NCBI GenBank assembly: GCA_030430245.1
Contig: JAUIFY010000004.1
Coordinates: 1-58,283, forward strand
Direction: 5' to 3'
Source: a bacterium
GTDB lineage: Bacteria; Desulfobacterota; Binatia; UBA12015
DNA: 58,283 nt
A program made the position numbers and the translations under genes. Of this stretch, positions 33,524 to 41,665 are shown piece by piece (the first letter of the stretch is position 1; every line of letters starts with the position of its first letter). The notes under the pieces are model-generated. The model saw nothing but the letters and a program-made list of their open reading frames with translations. It was not told where the DNA came from and did no database searches.

Positions 33524-34317
33524 GCGAGCATCCCCTCGATGAGCGCGTTCACGCGGTCTGCCTGCTCCATCTGCGCCAGGTGACCGGCGCCCGGTACGAG
33601 CTCGAAGCGCGCGCCCGCCACCGCCGCGGCGAGCTCCTCTCCGCACGCGCGGTCGCAGTACGCGTCGTCTTCCCCGTGAAGGACGAGAGTCGGGACGCCG
33701 ATCGACGAGAGCCTGGGGCGCAAGTCGTCTCGTTCATACGCCTCCAGGTCCTGGAGGCGCACGCGGGGATCGGTCTTCACGATCTCTCCCCACGCCTCGC
33801 GGATCACCGCCATGTCGGGCTTCTTCGCGAACAACGGAGCGTCGAAGGCCTGCGGGCGGCGGCCGCGCACGACGTCGCGCAGCACTCCGATCTCGCTCTC
33901 GGCAGCGGCCGGGGCCGACGTCGTTCCGATCGTCACGACGGCCCGGGCCCGCGGCGCGTGATCGAGCGCCAGGGCGAGCGCGACCTTCCCGCCAAGCCCG
34001 TGCCCGACCACGACCGCTGGAGGAGCCTGCAGCTCCTCCAGAACGTGGGAGAGCAGAGCGGCCGCTTCCGCGATCGACGCGGGACCGTCGAGCCCGCCCG
34101 ATCGACCGTGGCCCGGGAGGTCGACCGCGACCGGACTGTGCCTCGCGCCGAAGTGTGCGAGCTGGCGCGACCACAGGCGAACGTTTCCGCCGGTGCCGTG
34201 CACGAAGAGGATCGCCGCACCGCGACCGAGCGGCGGCGGCACGCCCGGAAGCGTCGTCTCGCCCGTGTGCTCGTAGTGGATCGCGAGCTCGTCACGGTAC
34301 AGGTACTTCGTGGGCAC
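33520..34317 (-). CDS. Alpha/beta-hydrolase-fold protein lacking the nucleophile
   Basis: A 265-residue alpha/beta-hydrolase-fold protein. The oxyanion loop LFVHGTGGNVRLW, the acid (HGEDDAYCDRA) and the histidine (VPGAGHLAQ) are present. The nucleophile elbow reads VVVGHGLGGKVAL, however, so Gly107 stands where serine is expected in G-H-S-x-G-G; the codon is GGG, not a one-base sequencing slip of TCx or AGC. It is therefore either a non-hydrolytic family member or uses another mechanism. It begins a four-gene operon with the thiolase and DUF35 genes, and starts only 6 bases from the divergent ogt start. Confidence 0.8.
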   Translation of the reverse strand: MPTKYLYRDELAIHYEHTGETTLPGVPPPLGRGAAILFVHGTGGNVRLWSRQLAHFGARHSPVAVDLPGHGRSGGLDGPASIAEAAALLSHVLEELQAPPAVVVGHGLGGKVALALALDHAPRARAVVTIGTTSAPAAAESEIGVLRDVVRGRRPQAFDAPLFAKKPDMAVIREAWGEIVKTDPRVRLQDLEAYERDDLRPRLSSIGVPTLVLHGEDDAYCDRACGEELAAAVAGARFELVPGAGHLAQMEQADRVNALIEGMLA

Positions 34318-34323
34318 GAACGG

Positions 34324-34932
34324 ATGCTTACGGACCTCCCGGCGTGCAAGTCAAATCTGGAACTCCCGCCCTGGCCCTGCGATGCTCGGTGGATCGAGAC
34401 GATCGAACACTGGTTCCAGCCGTGGCCCCTCGGCGAGCTCTGCATTGCCACCAGCCCGCTCGGCGTGCGTCGCATCTCGTGGTCCGAGAACGGCGACCGC
34501 GACGAGGTGCGGGAACGACTCGCCGCCGAGCTCACGAACGCGCGGCTCGTCGACCGCGCGCCGGACACGGACGTGCGTCGCGAGCTGGACCAGTTCTTCG
34601 AAGGCGAGCGACGCCGCTTCGACCTGCCCGTCGATCCGCGCCCGACGAGTTCGTTCCAGGAGCGCGTCCTCCGCCGCCTCATGCACACTCGCTTCGGAGA
34701 GACGGTCACGTACGGCGACCTCGCCGCTGCGGTCGGCAAGCCCGGCGCGTCCCGAGCGGTCGGACGCGTCATGGCGACGAACCCGCTACCGATCGTCGTC
34801 CCCTGCCACCGGGTCCTCCCCGCGGACCGCTCGCTGGGAAGCTACACGGGCGGCGCGAAGGTGAAGGAGTTCCTGCTCGCACTCGAAGGCGTTCACCCCG
34901 CCGAGCCCCTGCTGCACCCGGATTGGGGCTGA
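34324..34932 (+). CDS. ogt: Methylated-DNA-[protein]-cysteine S-methyltransferase
   Basis: A 202-residue suicide DNA-repair protein that transfers O6-methyl groups from guanine to its own cysteine. The active-site motif is IVVPCHRVLP; the DNA-binding helix-turn-helix is FGETVTYGDLAAAVGKPGASRAVGRVMATNP, of which the AVG and arginine finger are kept. The tail RSLGSYTGGAKVKEFLLALE is typical. The ATG at 34324 is the only good canonical start, but it sits 6 bases from the divergent hydrolase start. The true start may therefore be later, nearer WIETIEHWFQPWPLG. The di-haem gene begins 3 bases after its stop. Confidence 0.88.
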   Translation: MLTDLPACKSNLELPPWPCDARWIETIEHWFQPWPLGELCIATSPLGVRRISWSENGDRDEVRERLAAELTNARLVDRAPDTDVRRELDQFFEGERRRFDLPVDPRPTSSFQERVLRRLMHTRFGETVTYGDLAAAVGKPGASRAVGRVMATNPLPIVVPCHRVLPADRSLGSYTGGAKVKEFLLALEGVHPAEPLLHPDWG

Positions 34933-34935
34933 GCC

Positions 34936-37290
34936 GTGACGCCGCGTTCGGTCCTACGCCTCGGAGCGGGCGTCGCGGTCCTCGCGGCCATCGCGGTGGC
35001 CGCGACCCGCGAGCCCGCCCCGCGCCCGCCCGCATCCTCGATCGAGCGCGTGGCACCGAACCTGAAGCGGCTGCACGCGACGGGGGTCGGGACCACACCG
35101 TTCTCCCTGGAGCCCCTCTTCCCGCAATGGACCTTCGACGAGGTGCTGTTCGCGACGCAGCCGGAGCCGGGCGGTCCCCTCTACGCGCTCGAGCAGAAGG
35201 GCGTGCTGTGGCAGATCGAGCCGGACGGCTCGGCGCGCGAACCGGCGCTCGATCTCCGGGCGCGGGTGTACTTCGAGCCCGGCAACGAGGCCGGTGCGGT
35301 CGGCGTCGCCGTTCGACCCGAGCGGGGCGACGCGTATCTCTTCTACGTCACGCTGCGCGAGGACACGATGTACGACCGCGTCTCGCGCTTCGCGCTGTCC
35401 GACGGTGGCATCGATCCCGACTCCGAAGAGATCCTGATCGAGCAGCTCCACGAGTGGCATCGCGCCCACCCCTTCGGCGAGCACTACGGCGGCGGCCTCG
35501 TCTTCGGACCGGACGGCCATCTCTACGTCGCCTTCGGCGACGAGGGCTGGGTCCCCGTCCGCGACAACGCGCAGCGCCTCGACAAGGACCTCTTCTCCGG
35601 AATCCTTCGCCTCGACGTCGATTGCACGCCGGGTGCGAGCCACCCCCCTCCGCGCGAGCCCGAATCGGGTACGACGTCCGGCTACTGCATCCCCGACGAC
35701 AATCCCTTCGTGGGAGAGCCGAACACCCTCGAGGAGTTCTACGCGATCGGGCTCCGCAATCCCTACCGCTTCTCCTTCGATCGCGAGACCGGAGCGATGT
35801 GGATCGGCGACGCGGGCTCCGACAAGTTCGAGGAGATCAACCTCGGCGTCCCCGGCGGCAACTACCAATGGAGCTATCGCGAAGGCGCGTCCCGCTACAC
35901 GGCGAGCGCACTGCGCGGAAACCGTCCGCGTCCACTGCGGGGCATGGAGCGGAGCCCGCTCTTCGCCTACCCGCACGGCAGCGGCAACGGGTGCGTCATC
36001 GGCGGACACGTCTACCGCGGCCGCGCGCACCCCGACCTGGTCGGCCGCTACGTCTTCGGCGACATCAACTCGGGCCGCATCTGGGCGCTCCTCACCGACG
36101 CGGACGGACAGGTCGTGGAGCTCGAGCAGATCGCGCAAGCCCCGCCCTACACGCTGCTCTCCTTCGGCGAGCTGGCCGATGGTGAGCTTCTCGTCATCGG
36201 CCGCCCGCCGCTCGGCCTCTCCCGCCTCGTCCCCACGGAACGTGGAGGCGAGACGCCGCGGCTCCTCTCCGAGACCGGACTGTTCTCGGACGTCGCGACG
36301 CTCACACCGGCGCCCGGCGTCTTCCCGTACGAGATCAACCTCCCGGCGTGGGCCGACGGCGCCACGTCGCGCTCCTGGATCGCGATCCCCGGCGACGGCT
36401 CGAACGAGGGCGGCGCCGCCAAGCGCGACCGCATCCTGTTCCGCCCGAACGGACCGTGGGGCTTCCCCGGCGGGTCGGTGTTCGTGCAGCACCTCGACCT
36501 CGCACTCGACCCGCGCCGACCCGGGGAGCGCACCCCGGTCGAGACGCGTGTCCTCGTCCTCACACGCGCGGGGGCCGCCCACCCGTTGTCCTACATCTGG
36601 AACGACGACGGGACCGACGCGACGCTGCAGACCGATGGCCGACCGATCGAGTTCGAGGCGATCCGCGCGGACGGCTCATCGGCCACGCGGCTCTGGAAGC
36701 CGCCGTCCCCGTCGGAGTGCCTGCGCTGCCACCACCTCGGCGTCGGACACGTCCTCGGCGTGAACGCACGTCAGTTGAAGCGCCGCGCGAGCGACTCGTC
36801 GGACGGGCCGGATCAGATTCGGGAGTGGGCCGCCTCACGCATGTTCACGAAGACGGATCTGCAGCTGCTCTCCGTCGAAGGGGCCGCGATCGACGCCGTG
36901 GCGCCCCTCGTGCCCCCGACCGCGACCGACGCGTCGCTCGAACGACGAGCGCGGTCCTACCTCGACGCGAACTGCGGCTCCTGCCACCACCCGACCAGCG
37001 GTCTCTTCGATCTTCAACGCCGGGCGTCGCTCGCTCCACTGCACGACCGGCCCGCGCGACACGACTTCGGCCACGAAGGCGCGCGCCTTCTCGTGCCGGG
37101 AGCGCCCGAGCGCTCGCTCCTCTACCTGCGTCTCGCGAGCGACGACCCGCGCGAGCAGATGCCGCCGGTCGGACGAACGATCCCGGACCCCGTCGGCGCC
37201 CGGCTGATCCACGACTACATCGCCGCGATGGAGCCGGCTCAATCCGAATCGGTCGCCGGCGACGACCCGGCCTCGTCGCCGGCGAGGTAG
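34936..37290 (+). CDS. Quinoprotein-like sugar dehydrogenase fused to di-haem cytochrome c region
   Basis: A 784-residue exported protein with an N-terminal signal anchor (LRLGAGVAVLAAIAVAATR). Residues about 50-440 form a GSDH/sorbosone dehydrogenase-type six-bladed propeller: GAVGVAVRPERGDAYLFYVT, HYGGGLVFGPDGHLYVAFGDEG, FYAIGLRNPYRFSFDRETG, WIGDAGSDKFEEI and YVFGDINSGRIWAL. These bind PQQ and calcium in oxidising sugars or alcohols. Residues 460-770 resemble the C-terminal region of planctomycete-type cytochrome proteins and contain two haem-c motifs, C595-LRCH and C680-GSCH. Electrons could pass from propeller to haem in one chain. Its last 52 bases overlap the convergent sulfatase gene. 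Confidence 0.82.
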   Translation: MTPRSVLRLGAGVAVLAAIAVAATREPAPRPPASSIERVAPNLKRLHATGVGTTPFSLEPLFPQWTFDEVLFATQPEPGGPLYALEQKGVLWQIEPDGSAREPALDLRARVYFEPGNEAGAVGVAVRPERGDAYLFYVTLREDTMYDRVSRFALSDGGIDPDSEEILIEQLHEWHRAHPFGEHYGGGLVFGPDGHLYVAFGDEGWVPVRDNAQRLDKDLFSGILRLDVDCTPGASHPPPREPESGTTSGYCIPDDNPFVGEPNTLEEFYAIGLRNPYRFSFDRETGAMWIGDAGSDKFEEINLGVPGGNYQWSYREGASRYTASALRGNRPRPLRGMERSPLFAYPHGSGNGCVIGGHVYRGRAHPDLVGRYVFGDINSGRIWALLTDADGQVVELEQIAQAPPYTLLSFGELADGELLVIGRPPLGLSRLVPTERGGETPRLLSETGLFSDVATLTPAPGVFPYEINLPAWADGATSRSWIAIPGDGSNEGGAAKRDRILFRPNGPWGFPGGSVFVQHLDLALDPRRPGERTPVETRVLVLTRAGAAHPLSYIWNDDGTDATLQTDGRPIEFEAIRADGSSATRLWKPPSPSECLRCHHLGVGHVLGVNARQLKRRASDSSDGPDQIREWAASRMFTKTDLQLLSVEGAAIDAVAPLVPPTATDASLERRARSYLDANCGSCHHPTSGLFDLQRRASLAPLHDRPARHDFGHEGARLLVPGAPERSLLYLRLASDDPREQMPPVGRTIPDPVGARLIHDYIAAMEPAQSESVAGDDPASSPAR

Positions 37291-38633
37291 CCGAGCGCCT
37301 GGAGGTTGCGCCGCGTCTCCGCCGAGATCTCCGGCGCCGCGTCGGCTGCGTCCGCGGGAAGCGCCGCGACGATCTCGAGCACCCGCCCGCGCATGCGCGC
37401 GGTCCGCTCGGGCTCCGCCTCGGCGAGGTTCGAGGTCTCACCCGGGTCGCGTGCGAGATCGTAGAGCTCGTCCGAGCCGCCCGGCAGCGAATGGATGTAC
37501 TTCCACCGCCCGATCCGCAGCGCCTTCTTCTCGCGGCCGTAGGCGATCGACTCGCTGAAGACCTCGGTCTCGCGCGCCTCCCCCCGGCGCGCCGCTTCGA
37601 CGAGGCTCGTGCCCGGCAGCGTCGCGCCCTCCGCCAGGCCCATCACGTCGAGAACCGTCGCCGGGAGGTCGCGCAGACCGACCGGTCCCCGCACGACGAC
37701 GCCTTCCGGAAGCGGGCCCCCTGCCATGATCCAGACGACGGAGAGCAGCTCCTGGTAGAGGCTCTGCCCGTGCCCGATCCCGTAGTAGCCTCGCGGGTCC
37801 TCTCCGTAGCGCCGGTGCTCCTCGGCGTGCTCCCAGAACTCCTCGCCGTGGTCCGAGAAGACGACCACCAGGGTCTGCGCCGCGAGGTCGAGCTGGTCGA
37901 GCTCGCGAAGGATCCGACCGATCTGTGCGTCGGCGAACGCAGTCTGCGCGTCGTACAGCGCGAACCCGAAGTTGTCGTGGATGAAGCGATACGAAACACC
38001 GTCGCGCCCGTCGATGGCGTCGACGACCTCCTTGCTGTGGAAGCGTGAGCGGTAGGGCTCAGGGACGAGCGTGTGGTGCTCGTGGGGGTCGGCGTAGTGG
38101 AGGTAGAGGAAGAACGGCCGTCCGCTGCGGTCGCGAAGGAACTCGATCCCCTTCTCCGTGATCCAATCCGCCCCGGCGTGCGCGTAGGCGAAGTCCTCGA
38201 AGTGCGCGTCGATCCCGTAGCCGGTGAACGCGTTGGCGGAGAACGCCTGGGTTCGGAGCCCCCGCTCGGCGAGGATCCGGGGCAGCGAGGCGACGGGGCC
38301 GAGGCGCACGGGCACGTCGTTCGTCAGATCCTTGGACTCGCCGGGGATGCGGGCTCCGTGCTCCGACGGATAGAGACCGGTGAAGACGGTCGCGACCGAA
38401 GGGAGGGTCCAGGGCGCGTGGCTCATCGCGTCGCCGAAGCGCACGCCGCGGGCCGCCAACGCCTCGAGGTTCGGCGTCGTCGGCCTCTCGTAGCCGTAGA
38501 CCGAGGTATGGTCGGGCCGAAGCGTGTCGATCCCGATCAAGAGAAGGTTCCTCGGGGGAGCCGGCTGTGGCCAGACGAGCCACAGACCGGCGATGACCGC
38601 CGCGATCGCGACGACGCGCAGGAGGCCTTTCAC
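37239..38633 (-). CDS. Membrane-anchored sulfatase-fold protein with threonine nucleophile (1)
   Basis: A 464-residue alkaline-phosphatase-superfamily protein anchored by an N-terminal helix (LLRVVAIAAVIAGLWLVW). Metal ligands: IDTLRPDH near the start and VVVFSDHGEEF later. The sulfatase signature, normally C/S-x-P-x-R, reads HAPWTLPSVATVFTGLYP, so Thr takes the formylglycine position and Arg is absent. That fits phosphotransferase or lipid-modifying relatives more than sulfatases. Start: the GTG at 38633 lies 7 bases from a strong GGGGAGGG, better than GTGs at 38639 or 38669. The tail is a GYL ending as in its paralogues, followed by a short serine-rich extension. Confidence 0.82.
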   Translation of the reverse strand: MKGLLRVVAIAAVIAGLWLVWPQPAPPRNLLLIGIDTLRPDHTSVYGYERPTTPNLEALAARGVRFGDAMSHAPWTLPSVATVFTGLYPSEHGARIPGESKDLTNDVPVRLGPVASLPRILAERGLRTQAFSANAFTGYGIDAHFEDFAYAHAGADWITEKGIEFLRDRSGRPFFLYLHYADPHEHHTLVPEPYRSRFHSKEVVDAIDGRDGVSYRFIHDNFGFALYDAQTAFADAQIGRILRELDQLDLAAQTLVVVFSDHGEEFWEHAEEHRRYGEDPRGYYGIGHGQSLYQELLSVVWIMAGGPLPEGVVVRGPVGLRDLPATVLDVMGLAEGATLPGTSLVEAARRGEARETEVFSESIAYGREKKALRIGRWKYIHSLPGGSDELYDLARDPGETSNLAEAEPERTARMRGRVLEIVAALPADAADAAPEISAETRRNLQALGYLAGDEAGSSPATDSD

Positions 38634-38765
38634 CGGCACGCCCTCCCCGTCCTCCCGGGACCGCGCCACCCTCTCGCGACGAAAGCAGGAGTCGCGGGGA
38701 GGTTCCGAAGCACACCCACGATCGGTGATTAGTCGTTCCGCGTGGCGCGAGCCAATCGGGCGAAG

Positions 38766-38794
38766 TTGACTCCCGAAATTCGCGTGACATCAAT
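38766..38794 (+). promoter_or_regulatory. Candidate sigma-70 promoter of sulfatase-fold gene 2
   Basis: TTGACT at 38766-38771 is a near-consensus -35; 17 bases later ATCAAT (38789-38794) is a weak -10. The ATG is 6 bases further on, so transcription would begin at or next to the start codon. It is one of few AT-richer stretches in the 167-base divergent gap. Confidence 0.35.
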
Positions 38795-38800
38795 CCGGCC

Positions 38801-40213
38801 ATGATCGCCTTGCGCGTCGTCGCGACCTTGATCCTCTCCGGTCTCGTCCTGTCCGTGCCCTCCGCACCCGCCGAGGAGCCCTCGGCGGCCGAGCCGGGGA
38901 AGGAGAGCGCCGCCGCGCCGAAGCAGCGGCTCAACGTCCTACTCGTCACGATCGACACGCAGCGCTCCGATTCGTTCGGGATCTACGGGAACGAAGGCGG
39001 ACATACGCCGAACATCGACCGCCTCGCCCGGCGCAGCGTCGTCTTCGATCGCGCGACGTCGCCCGTCGGAACCACCTTCCCCTCCCACGCGTCGCTCCTG
39101 ACCGGCCTGTACCCGCGCCGCCACGGCGTGCGGTACAACGGCGACGCACTCGACGAGGAGATGGTCACGCTTGCCGAGATCCTCCGGGAAGAGGGGTACG
39201 ACACGATGGCCCTCGTCTCGTACGGATCCATGGTGAGCCGTGGCGGGCTCGCGCAGGGATTCATCCGAACGAGCCACGAGGTCGACGGCACGCCCGCCTA
39301 CCGCACGAACCCACGGCGCGTCACGACGATGGCCCGAGGCCTCTTGAAGCACGAGCGCAAGAACCCCTTCTTCATGTGGGTGCAGTACTACCACCCGCAC
39401 TCCCCCTACGACGTGACCCCGTACGCGAAGGCGGAGCTCGAGGACTACGACGGCGCGTTCGCGGACGGCGCCACGGTCAAGGAGTTCTACAAGGTCCACG
39501 GCAAGGGCGAGTTCGACGACGACGATCGCGACGCCCTGCGGACGTTGTACGACGGCGAGACCCGCGAAGCGGACCGCGTCGTCGGCCTCCTCCTCGACGA
39601 CCTCGAGAAGCGGGGGCTCGCGGACGACACGATCGTCGTCGTCACCTCGGACCACGGCGAAGTCCTCGGCGAGCATGGCGTCGCGGGCCACGGCCCGCTC
39701 CTGTGGCAGCCCGTACTCTCGGTCCCGCTCGTCATCCACGATCCGCGATCGCCGGAGCCCCGCCGCGTCGAGGAGCGCGTCGGGCTCGTCGACGTCGCGC
39801 CGACCCTCCTCGAGATGCTCGGCCTGCCGCCGCGCCCCGGTCTCGACGGTCGGAGCCTGGCCGCCGCGATGAAGGGCGAGCCACTGGAGGAGCGCCCGTA
39901 CTACAGCGAGGTGAACGCGCTAAACCCGCGCCAGAAGAAGAAGGCGGAGCGCGACGAGGATGCGGTGGTCGTCTTCCTGGGAGACCACAAGCTGATCGTC
40001 CAGGACGGCGAATCGAAGCTGTTCGACCTCGGGAAGGACCCCTCCGAGCTGGCGCCCGTTCTCGACGTCGCGAAGGACCCACGCGGGGCCGAGCTCGCCG
40101 CGCTCGCCGCCTCGTACGGAAAGCGGAAGCCCCGCTCGAAGGGACAGACCGACCCCGGGGAGCTCGCACCGAAGGTCGAGGCCGAGCTCCGCGCCCTCGG
40201 GTACATTCAGTAG
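38801..40213 (+). CDS. Secreted sulfatase-fold protein with threonine nucleophile (2)
   Basis: A 470-residue protein with a cleavable signal peptide (MIALRVVATLILSGLVLSVP, then APAEE). Core motifs: LLVTIDTQRSDSFGIYG for the first metal site, TSPVGTTFPSHASLLTGLYP for the catalytic loop, DTIVVVTSDHGEVLGEHG for the second metal site, and VPLVIHDPR. The catalytic residue position holds Thr92 rather than Cys or Ser. It acts in the periplasm or at the surface. The C-terminal ending RALGYIQ resembles the GYL/GYM endings of the two neighbours, marking them as paralogues. The end overlaps the convergent MBL gene by 7 bases. Confidence 0.85.
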   Translation: MIALRVVATLILSGLVLSVPSAPAEEPSAAEPGKESAAAPKQRLNVLLVTIDTQRSDSFGIYGNEGGHTPNIDRLARRSVVFDRATSPVGTTFPSHASLLTGLYPRRHGVRYNGDALDEEMVTLAEILREEGYDTMALVSYGSMVSRGGLAQGFIRTSHEVDGTPAYRTNPRRVTTMARGLLKHERKNPFFMWVQYYHPHSPYDVTPYAKAELEDYDGAFADGATVKEFYKVHGKGEFDDDDRDALRTLYDGETREADRVVGLLLDDLEKRGLADDTIVVVTSDHGEVLGEHGVAGHGPLLWQPVLSVPLVIHDPRSPEPRRVEERVGLVDVAPTLLEMLGLPPRPGLDGRSLAAAMKGEPLEERPYYSEVNALNPRQKKKAERDEDAVVVFLGDHKLIVQDGESKLFDLGKDPSELAPVLDVAKDPRGAELAALAASYGKRKPRSKGQTDPGELAPKVEAELRALGYIQ

Positions 40214-41580
40214 GAGAGCCGCGAACGCAGAGCACCGAGTCGCTCGCGGAGCCGACCGATCCAGCGCCGCGCTCCGGCCTCGATGTAGTCGCGATTCAGG
40301 CGGTTCTCGCGGAACCACGGCCACACCCGGCGCAGGTTTGCCGGCGACAGCAACCACTTGGGCTTGAGCCAGATCCCCCAACGGTAGATCCAGAGGAGGT
40401 CGCGGTTGAGGATCCATGGCCAATCGACGTCGTCGAGCACGAAGACCCGCGACGAGATCGACATCGTCTCGAAACCGAATCGCGCGCCAAAGGCGAACCG
40501 CAGCGCCTGAGAGCCGACCTCGAGATGCGCCGGCATCTCTCCCGAACCGAGCGACACCAACGTCCGATCGCGGATCGACATCTCGAGGGTCTCACCGAGA
40601 TCCGGCACCCGGATGTGAAGCGGAGGGACCCGGCCGATCCGCTTCTCGGTGAACTTGTCGTGGATGTCGGCGGCGAACGACTCGAACGCCGTCGCCAGCT
40701 CGGCCAGCGGCACGACCGGCGGGTCGTCGAAGCGAAGCTCATCGAACGCCTCGCCGGCTGCGTCGAATCGAGCGAGGCTCGCGCCGGAATCGAAGGGCTC
40801 TCCAACCTCCCACGCGTCACCGGGATGGAGGAGCACCGATCGCGCCCCCTCCGCACCGAGCCGCTCGTACGCCGCGCGAGGGCTGTTCGCGAACGCGTTC
40901 ACGAATCGATTGTCGCGGTGGGAGAAGTAGACGAAGCTCGCGAACGGAACGGTCACGTCGGCTTCGAGCCATCGATGCACGTTCGTCATGTGGATCAGGA
41001 TGGACTCGGCCATCGCCGGCAGCTCGTTCGCGTAGTCCTTCCCCCCGGTGTAGCCCGCGAGCGAGAACTGCTTGAGGACGACGTCGACGTGCCCCAGGTC
41101 CGCGCGGATCTCCCGGCAGTCCGACTCGGTCACCTGAGCGTCGTTCACGTTCACGCAGACCCGGTCGCCGCCTCGAATCGCAAGGCACGAGTCCCCGTGG
41201 GGCGCGTGGAAGCACGAGACGCTCGTCCGAGGGCGAAGCGAGACTTCGCGACGATGGGGCAAGAGACGGACGTTCGCGAAGCCCAGACGGCGCAGCGCCC
41301 CCACGACCTCCTCGCTCGCCCGCTCCTGGTACAAGACCGTGACCCGCGCCTTCCACGTCTCGGGCAGCGACTTGAGCGTCGGAAAGTGGAGATGGTCGGG
41401 ATGCTCGTGCGAGATCCAGAGGAAATCGATCTCGTCGAGCCAGGCCTCGTCCCACGCGGCCTCGGGGAAGAGGCTCCAGGAGTCGTTGAACGCCTTCCCG
41501 AAGAGCCACGGGTCGCACCACACCGAGGCGTCCGGCGTCGTCGTGATGACCGACGCGTGGCTGACCAGTCGGAGCTTCAC
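40207..41580 (-). CDS. MBL-fold protein similar to CMP-Neu5Ac/UDP-MurNAc hydroxylases, no Rieske domain
   Basis: A 457-residue metallo-beta-lactamase-fold protein from a GTG (VKLRLVSHASV). The DPWLFGKAFNDSWSLFPEA stretch followed by FLWISHEHPDHLHFPTLKSL is the pattern of the MBL part of CMAH and mycobacterial NamH, as is NVNDAQVTES and the ADVTVPFASFVYFSHRDNRF segment. Those enzymes hydroxylate N-acetyl groups of CMP-sialic acid or UDP-MurNAc but need an N-terminal Rieske centre, which this protein lacks: it begins directly with MBL strands. It may pair with a separate Rieske protein or be a hydrolase. It lies between sulfatase-fold genes, which suggests envelope-sugar or lipid chemistry. Confidence 0.72.
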   Translation of the reverse strand: MKLRLVSHASVITTTPDASVWCDPWLFGKAFNDSWSLFPEAAWDEAWLDEIDFLWISHEHPDHLHFPTLKSLPETWKARVTVLYQERASEEVVGALRRLGFANVRLLPHRREVSLRPRTSVSCFHAPHGDSCLAIRGGDRVCVNVNDAQVTESDCREIRADLGHVDVVLKQFSLAGYTGGKDYANELPAMAESILIHMTNVHRWLEADVTVPFASFVYFSHRDNRFVNAFANSPRAAYERLGAEGARSVLLHPGDAWEVGEPFDSGASLARFDAAGEAFDELRFDDPPVVPLAELATAFESFAADIHDKFTEKRIGRVPPLHIRVPDLGETLEMSIRDRTLVSLGSGEMPAHLEVGSQALRFAFGARFGFETMSISSRVFVLDDVDWPWILNRDLLWIYRWGIWLKPKWLLSPANLRRVWPWFRENRLNRDYIEAGARRWIGRLRERLGALRSRLSY

Positions 41581-41665
41581 CTCGGGCTCAAATGGACACG
41601 TGAGGGAAGCCCGCGCAAGGTCGCGCAGGCTTGACGCCGGGCGGGCCGGCTGCGAACGCCAGAAC

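Noticed and set aside
36840..37290. Possible frameshift because two convergent genes overlap by 52 bases
   Set aside because: Both proteins have conserved C-terminal regions before the overlap and plausible hydrophilic tails; overlap of the tails alone is acceptable.
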